From: Candidatus Methanoperedens sp.
Lineage (GTDB): Archaea > Halobacteriota > Methanosarcinia > Methanosarcinales > Methanoperedenaceae
Assembly: GCA_027460615.1 (NCBI GenBank)
Contig: JAPZAO010000008.1
Location: 1 to 32,996, forward strand
DNA length: 32,996 nt
Direction of reading: 5' to 3'
Shown: piece by piece, positions 1-6,286 of the stretch
How positions within the stretch are numbered: position 1 is the first letter of the stretch
Layout: each line of letters begins with the position of its first letter
Notes under the pieces: generated by a model
What the model was told of the DNA's origin: nothing
The model's input: the letters and a program-made list of their open reading frames with translations, nothing else
Databases searched by the model: none
Translations under genes and position numbers: made by a program

Positions 1-80
1 CAAAGAGTCCCGCCCTCAAGTTCCCGTGTCTGCGTGTCGGTGAGGGCGCTGGTATCAAGAACGAATCTCTGGCGAATCAT
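1..80 (-). CDS. RNA ligase partner protein (PIN-domain), N-terminal fragment cut by window edge
   Basis: The first 26 codons read MIRQRFVLDTSALTDTQTRE and then run off the window. The pattern xRFVLDTSALTDxQxRE is the N-terminus I associate with the archaeal MJ0950-type RNA ligase partner family, a PIN-domain protein usually found beside an ATP-dependent RNA ligase; the Asp of VLDTSAL would be the first acidic PIN metal ligand. The ATG lies at 78-80, and no strong Shine-Dalgarno is seen. It is divergent from hisB with a ~95-bp shared upstream region. Family assignment rests only on this short N-terminus; a generic VapC-type PIN protein is the alternative. Confidence 0.55.
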   Translation of the reverse strand, partial: MIRQRFVLDTSALTDTQTRELEGGTL

Positions 81-140
81 ATAATGGATTATTATCTTTA
101 TCGAGTTAAGAAACTTTCTGTTTATGTTTATAGAACAACA

Positions 141-150
141 CCTTTATATT
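141..150 (+). promoter_or_regulatory. Putative TATA box of hisB (near-leaderless transcript)
   Basis: CCTTTATATT is centred about 28 nt upstream of the hisB ATG at 175. Archaeal transcription starts about 25 nt downstream of the TATA centre, so the 5' leader would be at most a few nucleotides. No Shine-Dalgarno precedes the ATG, which agrees with a leaderless mRNA. This is inference from spacing alone. Confidence 0.4.
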
Positions 151-174
151 CCAACCAAATAATATAAACCCATC

Positions 175-750
175 ATGAGGGAATCAAAAATATCGCGAAA
201 AACAAACGAGACAGACATTGAAATAAAAGTCAACCTGGATGGTTCCGGGAACACGGACATCAATACAGGCATACCGTTCTTTGACCACATGCTCAACTCG
301 TTTGCGAAGCACGGTTCCTTTGACCTCAAAGTTTCCGCGCGCGGCGACCTCACGGTGGATGACCATCATACAGTGGAAGATGTGGGTATTGCTCTTGGCA
401 GCGTAATTCACAAAGCGCTTGGAGATAAGAAAGGTATTGAGCGCTTCGGCGAGGCGCGGGTGCCAATGGACGAGGCGCTTGCAACAGTGGCTATAGATTT
501 AAGCGGGCGCAGTTTCCTTGCCTTCAATGCCGCATTTGCAGACCTGAAAATTGGGGGTTTCAATCCCCAGAATACACGCCATTTCTTTGAATCGCTTGTA
601 AGTAATGCAGGTTTGAATGCGCATCTTAATGTCACAGGAGAGAACGACCACCACAAGATAGAGGCGCTCTTCAAAGGGTTCGGCATTGCATTAAAAAGGG
701 CGGTCAGGATAAGCGGAACAGGTGTACCTAGCACGAAAGGCGTATTATAA
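175..750 (+). CDS. hisB: Imidazoleglycerol-phosphate dehydratase
   Basis: This 191-aa protein catalyses the Mn-dependent dehydration of imidazole glycerol phosphate to imidazole acetol phosphate in histidine biosynthesis. All family landmarks are visible: [13 protein letters not shown], the metal-binding [23 protein letters not shown], the second histidine block [14 protein letters not shown], and the C-terminal STKGVL. The length is that of a monofunctional archaeal HisB, with no fused histidinol phosphatase. No other his gene is present. The 3' end overlaps the convergent prenyltransferase gene by 6 bp. The start is set by the ATG 25-30 nt downstream of a TATA-like element. Confidence 0.97.
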   Translation: MRESKISRKTNETDIEIKVNLDGSGNTDINTGIPFFDHMLNSFAKHGSFDLKVSARGDLTVDDHHTVEDVGIALGSVIHKALGDKKGIERFGEARVPMDEALATVAIDLSGRSFLAFNAAFADLKIGGFNPQNTRHFFESLVSNAGLNAHLNVTGENDHHKIEALFKGFGIALKRAVRISGTGVPSTKGVL

Positions 751-1590
751 AATTTTATTTTTCAGGATGCTTCCTGCAATGAATGCCAGGAGAGCAAAGA
801 ACATGGCGATTTTAAAAAATTTCGAAGATGCTGAAGGGTTCTTTTTCAATATTAAAACAATAGCATACAAGAAAAGTGCATCCGCAATCCCGACAACATA
901 AAGATAGGATTCGTTAAACAAATCCATGAGATACGGCAGCGGGCTCAGGATAACTGCCAGGAGCCCGAATGCGCAGGCAACGTAAGCAGAAGGTTTTTCC
1001 CCTATTCTTATGGGCAGGGTTGACGCTCCTTCTTTCCTGTCCCCGTCAATATCCTCGATTGCCTTGACGATTTCACGCGCAAGGGTTGCAAGCATGGAAA
1101 GGAAAAAAAGAACCAGGGTTATCCCGATACCTTTCTCTCCAAAAGCGGCGCCGCCGAACAGGAATGTTGAGCCGGTCAGGTATGCAACGCTTAAGTTACC
1201 AACAAAGACTTTTCTTTTCAGCGAGAGTGCATAGAAATATAAAAGCAAGGAGTTAAACGTAGCAATAAAAAAAGGGATTCTCGATGTGCCGATAAAAAAG
1301 GAAATGATAACGCCTGCTGCAAAAAGTGCAATTGAGAATGTATAGGCTGATTCTTTGGTTATCTTCCCTGAAGGTATCGGGCGGTCAGGGCGGTTAATAG
1401 CGTCAATACCAGCATCGAAATAGTCGTTTATCGCATTGCCGGCACCGGTTATCAGGAATACACTGAGAAACACAGGCAACAGCCAGATTAATGGACCCGG
1501 CGCCGCGCTGTAAGCTATGAAACTTCCAATTACGGCCGCAAGTCCTGCCATTGCGCAGTTCCTGTACCGCATCAATTCAAGATATATCAT
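745..1590 (-). CDS. Digeranylgeranylglyceryl phosphate synthase (UbiA prenyltransferase family)
   Basis: This 281-aa polytopic membrane protein would transfer the second geranylgeranyl group onto geranylgeranylglyceryl phosphate, making the archaeal diether lipid core. The two Asp-rich motifs of UbiA enzymes are seen: [20 protein letters not shown] at residues ~55-74, and a second region [14 protein letters not shown] near residue 178. About eight hydrophobic segments surround them. The short total length and the [10 protein letters not shown] context match the archaeal ether-lipid subgroup rather than ubiquinone or heme A enzymes. It lies downstream of nadA on the same strand, separated by ~80 bp of structured leader, so it may be cotranscribed. 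Confidence 0.88.
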   Translation of the reverse strand: MIYLELMRYRNCAMAGLAAVIGSFIAYSAAPGPLIWLLPVFLSVFLITGAGNAINDYFDAGIDAINRPDRPIPSGKITKESAYTFSIALFAAGVIISFFIGTSRIPFFIATFNSLLLYFYALSLKRKVFVGNLSVAYLTGSTFLFGGAAFGEKGIGITLVLFFLSMLATLAREIVKAIEDIDGDRKEGASTLPIRIGEKPSAYVACAFGLLAVILSPLPYLMDLFNESYLYVVGIADALFLYAIVLILKKNPSASSKFFKIAMFFALLAFIAGSILKNKIL

Positions 1591-1638
1591 AAAGGGTTAC
1601 GCCCCTTTATGACGTATAGGGGATGTGCGACATCCCCT
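1591..1638 (-). promoter_or_regulatory. Structured leader with two hairpins between nadA and the prenyltransferase gene
   Basis: A perfect 9-bp stem with a 3-nt loop occupies 1618-1638 (plus strand AGGGGATGT-GCG-ACATCCCCT). A second 6-bp stem, AAAGGG/CCCTTT, occupies 1591-1608 and touches the start codon. In the minus-strand transcript the AAAGGGG that would be the ribosome-binding site lies in this second stem. It can also pair with the CCCCT arm of the first stem, so the two structures compete. This may be a terminator plus leader or a translational switch; the function is unproven. Confidence 0.4.
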
Positions 1639-1670
1639 TGTTTTGTTAAAACTTTCCCAAAGTTTTATCA

Positions 1671-2579
1671 TCAATCACCGCGCCCCACTTCAAGCATCCT
1701 GTCAAGCGCCAGTTTTGCTTTTACCCTGATATCCTCCGGGATTTTTATTACGTGCTCGTTTCTCGTAAGTGCGCGGATTATACTCCCGAGCGTGTTCATT
1801 TTCATGTTCGGGCAGACAGCGTATCTCGTTGCAGGAAAAAAGGTCTTGTCCGGGTTTTCCTTGTTCAATCTGTGCAAAAGACCAAGCTCGGTTCCTATGA
1901 TAAACTCCTTTGAGGTCGATTGCCTGGCATATTTTAACATACCTGCTGTGCTCAATACCTGGTCTGCAAGCGCTACCACATCAGGCCTGCACTCGGGATG
2001 GACAAGGATTTCAGCATCAGGATGCTCTTCTTTCTCAAGCAAAATATCGCCGGGCAGTATCAGGTGATGGGTGGGGCAGTAGCCGTTCCAGGGAATGATT
2101 TTCTTATCCGTGTGGGCTGCAACATACAGGGCAAGGTTCCTGTCCGGGACAAAGATTATTTCGTTTTCCGGCAATGCATTCACAACTTTGACTGCGTTTG
2201 CCGATGTGCAGCATATATCGCTTTCAGCCTTCACAGACGCAGGCGTGTTCACGTAACAGACAACAGCAGCACCGGGATATTTTTCTTTTTCACATCTCAG
2301 GGATTCTGGGGTTATCATGGCTGCCATGGGGCACTGGGCTGAAAGTTCGGGCATGAGAACTGTTTTTTCAGGGTTAAGTACAGCCGCGCTTTCTGCCATG
2401 AAATCCACGCCGCAAAAAACGATAACATCTGCGCCGCTTGAGACTGCTTTCTGGCTTAAGCCGAATGAATCGCCAACAAAGTCAGCAATATCCTGCACAT
2501 CCCCGCGCTGGTAGTTATGGGCGAGAATGATTGCATTTCTTTCTTTTTTCAATTGTCTTATTCTTTCGACTTCATCCAT
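1671..2579 (-). CDS. nadA: Quinolinate synthase A
   Basis: This 302-aa enzyme condenses iminoaspartate with dihydroxyacetone phosphate to quinolinate in de novo NAD synthesis and carries an oxygen-labile [4Fe-4S] cluster. The three cluster cysteines are visible at C83 (SAQCPMAAM), C168 (NGYCPTHH) and C256 ([11 protein letters not shown]), spaced as in archaeal NadA. Also seen are the N-terminal [30 protein letters not shown] and the SSGAD segment. The compact length without N-terminal extension is typical of archaeal and thermophile enzymes. Partner genes nadB/aspDH and nadC are absent. The ATG at 2579 is used although the Shine-Dalgarno is weak. Confidence 0.97.
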   Translation of the reverse strand: MDEVERIRQLKKERNAIILAHNYQRGDVQDIADFVGDSFGLSQKAVSSGADVIVFCGVDFMAESAAVLNPEKTVLMPELSAQCPMAAMITPESLRCEKEKYPGAAVVCYVNTPASVKAESDICCTSANAVKVVNALPENEIIFVPDRNLALYVAAHTDKKIIPWNGYCPTHHLILPGDILLEKEEHPDAEILVHPECRPDVVALADQVLSTAGMLKYARQSTSKEFIIGTELGLLHRLNKENPDKTFFPATRYAVCPNMKMNTLGSIIRALTRNEHVIKIPEDIRVKAKLALDRMLEVGRGD

Positions 2580-2659
2580 ATTTCAGGGTCAAACATTATC
2601 CTATTGCTTAAATTGTTTTCTAACTTTCATGGCAATATTAAAGTGAATTGAAAGACTTT

Positions 2660-3319
2660 ATGGTTCATATGCAAAAGAACACGCGCCTCATCCTGGCTCT
2701 TGATGTTACAGATAAGAATGCGGCAGCTGCGATAGCAAAAGAGACAGCAGAGCATGTGGATGCCATCAAGATAGGCTATCCGCTGGTGCTTGGCGCGGGA
2801 CTTGCAATAATTGGCAGGATTTGTAAATTTGCGCATGTGATTGCGGATTTTAAGGTTGCCGATATCCCGAATACCAATAGGCTGATATGCGGCCAGGCAT
2901 TTGAAGCGGGTGCAAGCGCGGTAATCGTTCATGGTTTCACTGGGCGGGACAGCCTTCTTGAATGCGTAAAAACTGCAAGCGAATACGACGGGGAGATTTT
3001 TGTTGTCACGGAAATGAGCCATCCCGGAGCTATTGAGTTCATGGCGCCAAAGGCTCTGGAACTTGCCTCACTTGCGGTTGAATGCAAAGCTCAGGGCGTG
3101 GTAGCACCGGCAACGCGTCCCGAAAGAGTGGAAAAAATACGCAGCGTTGTGGGCGGGCTGACCATAATCTCACCAGGCGTGGGCGCGCAGGGAGGAAGCG
3201 CGGCAGATGCGATAACGGCGGGCGCGGATTATGTTATTGTTGGGCGGACTATTTATAATTCAAAGACACCCGGAAAAGAGGCTGAAAAGATAGCGAAAGA
3301 GATAGAAAAGTGCCGATGA
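2660..3319 (+). CDS. pyrF: Orotidine 5'-phosphate decarboxylase
   Basis: This TIM-barrel enzyme converts OMP to UMP, the last step of de novo pyrimidine synthesis. The signature [13 protein letters not shown] (residues 61-73) contains the catalytic D-x-K-x-x-D array, and LILALDVTD near the N-terminus and the phosphate-binding [10 protein letters not shown] and [12 protein letters not shown] loops complete the active site. The length (~219 aa) is that of the archaeal family. Start choice is uncertain: a TTG at 2648 and ATGs at 2660 and 2669 are in frame, and the family normally begins just before the LALDV strand. The stop codon is embedded in the C box of a candidate C/D sRNA. Confidence 0.95.
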   Translation: MVHMQKNTRLILALDVTDKNAAAAIAKETAEHVDAIKIGYPLVLGAGLAIIGRICKFAHVIADFKVADIPNTNRLICGQAFEAGASAVIVHGFTGRDSLLECVKTASEYDGEIFVVTEMSHPGAIEFMAPKALELASLAVECKAQGVVAPATRPERVEKIRSVVGGLTIISPGVGAQGGSAADAITAGADYVIVGRTIYNSKTPGKEAEKIAKEIEKCR

Positions 3320-3369
3320 TGAAACAAAACATGGCTGAAAAATGATGAGCCCTATGAGTACTGATGGCA
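3311..3369 (+). ncRNA. Candidate archaeal C/D-box 2'-O-methylation guide sRNA overlapping the pyrF 3' end
   Basis: The full canonical layout is visible: C box ATGATGA (3316-3322), a 12-nt guide (3323-3334), D' box CTGA (3335-3338), a 3-nt spacer, C' box ATGATGA (3342-3348), a second 12-nt guide (3349-3360), and D box CTGA (3361-3364). Flanking TGCC (3311-3314) and GGCA (3366-3369) can form the terminal stem next to the kink-turn. Both guides have the exact 12-nt spacing expected for archaeal sRNPs. By the N+5 rule the predicted targets are CCATG*TTTTGTT (Gm) and TACTC*ATAGGGC (Cm). The C box contains the pyrF stop codon, so it may be processed from the pyrF transcript. Confidence 0.62.
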
Positions 3370-3714
3370 TGAATCTATAGATATCTGAAAGCTATTTTTC
3401 AGCTTCGACAATTAACGGAACTGTATAGCCTGCGGTCTTATGAGATAGAGACGGTAGCGCAGTTACTTTTGAAGTTGTCTCCTCGAAGTTGCCCAATTTG
3501 CGGGAAGCGGTGAAGAGCTGGAAGAATTTTGAACGAGATATGCATAAGAAATACATTATTACCTATAAAAAGAGAAAAAATACTAGCAGATTGAAGTATT
3601 ATAAGGAAGGCTCAACGATGAGCCAGAACCCTTAAATAGGGGGTTATACATAAAATCTTATGTTATGAGTTCACCTTAAGGCATTAGGCTTAAGGTTGAG
3701 GTTTAGGTGGATGA
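3370..3714. other. Intergenic region upstream of the PRTase cassette
   Basis: About 345 bp without a convincing ORF. A third CTGA at 3385-3388 lies in the first bases after the sRNA. A perfect 9-bp pairing, GCTGAAAAA (3334-3342) with TTTTTCAGC (3395-3403), could fold over the sRNA or act as a terminator-like structure. A TATA-like TTAAATAG (3632-3639) and a perfect inverted repeat (3673-3696) precede the cassette. The middle (about 3410-3620) shows nothing I can identify. Confidence 0.5.
3673..3696 (+). promoter_or_regulatory. Perfect inverted repeat (putative operator or leader hairpin) of the PRTase cassette
   Basis: ACCTTAAG-GCATTAGG-CTTAAGGT: 8-bp perfect arms with an 8-nt spacer, ending 18 nt before the start codon at 3715. 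It is downstream of the TATA-like element, so it lies in the transcribed leader or over the start site. The first gene of the cassette encodes a winged-helix protein that could bind it; autoregulation is inferred. Confidence 0.4.
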
Positions 3715-4008
3715 ATGGAAAAGATGGAATCCAGAACAAAATTAATTTTGTCATTTCTAAAGAAAGAACCCTTCTATAAAATGTCGGATATAAAGGATGC
3801 ATTAGATAAAAATATTAAAGGACCAACAAGTGAGCCCAGAATTTCTGGAATAATGGTTATATTAGATGAATGTGGAATAATAGAAATTAATACAAAAACA
3901 AATAAATACCAATTGACCAGTTTAGGGGGGGAATTACTTAATTCCTTAGAAACCCATTCATTAAATGAAATATTAGAAAAAGGTATAAAAAATCTAAACA
4001 ATAAATAG
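3715..4008 (+). CDS. Small winged-helix protein, first gene of A/T-rich PRTase cassette
   Basis: The 97-aa product has the helix-turn-helix-wing pattern of archaeal winged-helix regulators: a helix with LILSFLKKEPFYKMSDIKDALD, a recognition-like segment EPRISGIMVILDECGIIEI, a beta wing TNKYQLTSLGGELL, and a C-terminal amphipathic tail. GGTGGATG immediately upstream provides a good ribosome-binding site. It is followed after 8 nt by the Zn-ribbon gene, suggesting one operon. The base composition is visibly more A/T-rich than the flanking pyrF and fprA genes, which suggests acquisition. A transcriptional regulator of the cassette is the likely role, but a structural DNA-binding role cannot be excluded. 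Confidence 0.6.
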   Translation: MEKMESRTKLILSFLKKEPFYKMSDIKDALDKNIKGPTSEPRISGIMVILDECGIIEINTKTNKYQLTSLGGELLNSLETHSLNEILEKGIKNLNNK

Positions 4009-4016
4009 GAGTAAAG

Positions 4017-4238
4017 ATGGATAAAAGAGTACTTGAACGAATAGACCGACTGAGGAAGGCTTTACCACAAAGAGATGTTAGATGTGCAAATTGTGGGCAG
4101 ACGATTTATGAAACAGTAACGGGTGCTGAGCCTACAGAGTCAGGAATCCATTGTAAAGCTTGTTTCATAAAAATTGTAGGGGAAGAAATGGAAGCCCATC
4201 CGGTATTCAAACCCTTACCTAAACCAACCATTTATTAA
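4017..4238 (+). CDS. Small zinc-ribbon protein, PRTase cassette
   Basis: The 73-aa protein has a helical N-terminus (RVLERIDRLRKALPQRD) followed by one zinc ribbon, CANCGQTIYE...HCKAC, giving two CxxC knuckles about 20 residues apart. The C-terminus is Pro-rich (PVFKPLPKPTIY). GGAG lies 8 nt before the ATG. It sits between the winged-helix gene (8-nt gap) and the PRTase/GNAT fusion (27-nt gap). I do not recognise the family. The arrangement suggests a protein- or nucleic-acid-binding accessory rather than an enzyme. Confidence 0.6.
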   Translation: MDKRVLERIDRLRKALPQRDVRCANCGQTIYETVTGAEPTESGIHCKACFIKIVGEEMEAHPVFKPLPKPTIY

Positions 4239-4265
4239 TTTTTTTGGTTCAGTTAAGGGATAAAA

Positions 4266-5183
4266 ATGGACAGTTACATTGATGAGACGGTATTTTCTAA
4301 ACTTCTACATTCACTTTCTGTGGAAATTAAGAAATATTATCCAGATAAACCTCCCATATTGGTTGGAGTTGGGATGTCAGGTTTAGAGGTCGTTGGCAGA
4401 TTACAAGAATATTTTGATCCAGAAATAGATCCACTCGTATGTGATGTAAAAGTTAATGAAAACAATGAAGTAATAGAAGTCATGGGTTTCCCAGAAAGTG
4501 AAGTAAAAGGGAAAGACATTTTAATTTGTTATACCCGTGTTGATACGGGTGGGCGGTTAGAAAAAATCGGAAAAAAGGCAATCAAAGCTGGTGTCAATAG
4601 TTTCAAAACTTTGAGTGTTGTTGTTCGAGAAAATGCAAGAATTTTTCCAAATTTTTATTCGTTCATGGTTAGAGATAATGATAATCCGATTTTTTTACTG
4701 GATAATTTTCCATCAACATTACCAAATCCATTCCCTCAAGTAAATTTAACCTGTTTAAATGGTTTTATTAGAAAATTTACAGAAGTGGATTTAGAAAGTA
4801 ATTGGTTTAAAAGCGGAGAAGACTGCATCGATAAATTTTTGCCGGATGATTATTACTACCAAATGATAACAAATAATAATACTCGTATATATGTCATTGA
4901 CAATGGCGAGAAGATCATAGGTATAGTCCAGATAACCGCCAAAGACGAAACAGAGTGGTGTATTGATGTTTTGGCAATAGATGTTAACGAGCAGAAAAAA
5001 GGATACGGCCCATGTCTTTTAAACTTTGTGACTGATTTATGTAGATTCAATGGCGTTAAATATATCAACTTATATGCTTTAGAGCGCCGTGTTCCATTTT
5101 ATGAGAAAAAATTTTTTAAAATAATAAAAAAAATAAAGTTATCTAGAAGTAATTTAATCGAAATGAGACGGAAAGTATTTTAA
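4266..5183 (+). CDS. Two-domain protein: type I phosphoribosyltransferase-like plus GNAT acetyltransferase-like
   Basis: The N-terminal half (~1-150) has a PRTase-like Rossmann layout: PPILVGVGMSGLEVVGRL, then the segment equivalent to the PRPP loop, DILICYTRVDTGGRLE, then KTLSVVV. The usual acidic pair of the PRPP motif (hydrophobic-DD/ED-xxTTGG) is replaced by Y-T, so PRPP catalysis is doubtful. The C-terminal half (~160-305) is GNAT-like: KIIGIVQITA, WCIDVLAIDVNEQKKGYGPC with the acetyl-CoA QxxGxG loop, and YALERRVPFYEKKFFK. AAGGGA precedes the ATG. It is the third gene of the cassette, 19 nt before the orotate-PRTase-like gene. I know no named family with this fusion; the function is inferred to be modification of a nucleotide-like product. 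Confidence 0.6.
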   Translation: MDSYIDETVFSKLLHSLSVEIKKYYPDKPPILVGVGMSGLEVVGRLQEYFDPEIDPLVCDVKVNENNEVIEVMGFPESEVKGKDILICYTRVDTGGRLEKIGKKAIKAGVNSFKTLSVVVRENARIFPNFYSFMVRDNDNPIFLLDNFPSTLPNPFPQVNLTCLNGFIRKFTEVDLESNWFKSGEDCIDKFLPDDYYYQMITNNNTRIYVIDNGEKIIGIVQITAKDETEWCIDVLAIDVNEQKKGYGPCLLNFVTDLCRFNGVKYINLYALERRVPFYEKKFFKIIKKIKLSRSNLIEMRRKVF

Positions 5184-5202
5184 GACAAATATTGGTGATC
5201 GA

Positions 5203-5982
5203 ATGAGCTGGTTGGAAGAAAAAGATGATTATGGGGCTGAAATCAGTAAAATCTTATATCAGGAGGGAATGATTCAAACTTGGATTAAGGATAGAGCAGA
5301 GGGATGGACTTTAAGAAATGGCTTATGGAGCCCATATTATATTCAATGTCGTCCAATAACTAGCAAAAAAATCAGCCAAAAGCTCTTAAAATTGATTGGA
5401 AATGCACTTGGCACATTGCTAAAAGAGGATACAGAAGGAATTACAAAAGTTATTGGTGTTCCGCTAACTGGAATACCTATAGCAACTTCCATTACCATGT
5501 GTGTTGGCATTCCTTCATGTAACGCCAGAGTAATTCCAAAGGTTAAAACTGTAGAGGATTTTCACAAAGCTGTAACTGAAGGAAAATTCGAAAAAGAAGA
5601 GTATGGAGATCACTCTCTAATAGAGGGCGATATCAATAATGGAGATAAATTTGTCATCGTTGATGATATTGTGACAGATTTTGGTACAAAAGTGGTTATT
5701 TTGGAACAAATTAAATATGTAGCAAAAATGAAGGATATAAAGATATATTGTAATGATGTCATGGTTCTGGTTGATAGAGAACAAGGATCGAGAGAAGCTG
5801 CGAATAAACTTGGAATAAATCTATATTCTTTAATTCCTTTCAAGACGAAGGGAATTCATTGGCTAAAGGATGTTTTAGATTCAGAAGAGTATAGCATCAT
5901 CGTAGATTATTTAAATAATCCAAATAAATATCAAAATACTAAACTGAAAGAAAAAGTAATTGCTCTCGCAAATAAAAAATGA
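5203..5982 (+). CDS. Orotate phosphoribosyltransferase-like protein (PyrE family), cassette member
   Basis: The 259-aa protein carries the PyrE-type N-terminal segment (TLRNGLWSPYYIQCRPI, compare SGxxSPYYIDxR of orotate PRTases), IGVPLTGIPIATSI, and the PRPP motif KFVIVDDIVTDFGTK with an intact DD pair. The usual TTGG is TDFG. A C-terminal extension makes it longer than ordinary PyrE. GGTGAT lies before the ATG. The stop overlaps (ATGA) the start of a 13-codon truncated ORF. PyrE activity would make OMP, the substrate of pyrF upstream, so it could be the cell's pyrimidine enzyme. Its A/T-rich composition and its partner genes argue instead for a dedicated side pathway. Confidence 0.72.
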   Translation: MSWLEEKDDYGAEISKILYQEGMIQTWIKDRAEGWTLRNGLWSPYYIQCRPITSKKISQKLLKLIGNALGTLLKEDTEGITKVIGVPLTGIPIATSITMCVGIPSCNARVIPKVKTVEDFHKAVTEGKFEKEEYGDHSLIEGDINNGDKFVIVDDIVTDFGTKVVILEQIKYVAKMKDIKIYCNDVMVLVDREQGSREAANKLGINLYSLIPFKTKGIHWLKDVLDSEEYSIIVDYLNNPNKYQNTKLKEKVIALANKK

Positions 5983-6020
5983 ACTATGAAGAATTTTTAA
6001 AAAATAAACATGAGGGGTAA
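5979..6020 (+). pseudogene. Truncated 13-codon ORF translationally coupled to the PyrE-like gene
   Basis: An ATG overlapping the stop of the upstream gene (ATGA) opens a frame reading MNYEEFLKNKHEG before TAA. The ATGA overlap is the usual coupling geometry for a further operon gene, and the first residues look like an ordinary protein N-terminus. The remaining gene is missing; the sequence immediately after belongs to the promoter of the next gene. A relic of a fifth cassette gene is the interpretation; chance is possible for so short a frame. Confidence 0.35.
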
Positions 6021-6091
6021 AATTCAGAACTCCTGCATTTTCACTTTCTCTTTTATGGTATGATCAAAACAAGCTCTGTTTAACTCTGAGC

Positions 6092-6118
6092 TTTCGGTAA
6101 CCGAAAAGAATAATATAC
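6092..6118 (+). promoter_or_regulatory. Palindrome abutting TATA box of the Cys-rich protein gene
   Basis: A perfect 7-bp inverted repeat, TTTCGGT-A-ACCGAAA (6092-6106), is followed 4 nt later by the TATA-like TAATATAC (6111-6118). The TATA is ~27 nt upstream of the ATG at 6140, so the message would be leaderless. The palindrome occupies the BRE position, where a bound regulator would interfere with or recruit TFB. Confidence 0.45.
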
Positions 6119-6139
6119 CTTCTCTGTATATCAAGATTG

Positions 6140-6286
6140 ATGCCATCTGAAAAATGTAACTTCTGCTCGGGAGAAAAATGCACCGCTGCAGACCTTGAAC
6201 CATGTGACTTCAAGGGAGAAAATTTCAAGGAATGCCTGCGCTACCGCCTTCACTTCATAAGACCGCAGTTTATGCAGTTGCGTTAA
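6140..6286 (+). CDS. 48-aa cysteine-rich small protein
   Basis: The frame reads MPSEKCNFCSGEKCTAADLE and continues to QFMQLR. It has five cysteines (C6, C9, C14, C22, C32) in 48 residues, a CxxCxxxxC start and a basic C-terminus. A metal- or Fe-S-binding role is likely, but I do not recognise the family. Support for the gene comes from its own palindrome/TATA promoter at the right distance for leaderless translation, and from its convergent position with the flavodiiron gene (4-bp overlap). Given the flanking FprA and rubredoxin, a redox-stress function is plausible but unproven. Confidence 0.5.
   Translation: MPSEKCNFCSGEKCTAADLEPCDFKGENFKECLRYRLHFIRPQFMQLR

Noticed and set aside
6040-6095. 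Second C/D-box sRNA upstream of the Cys-rich gene
   Set aside because: ATGATCA and CTGA occur, but the C box is mismatched and no second box pair with correct spacing is found.
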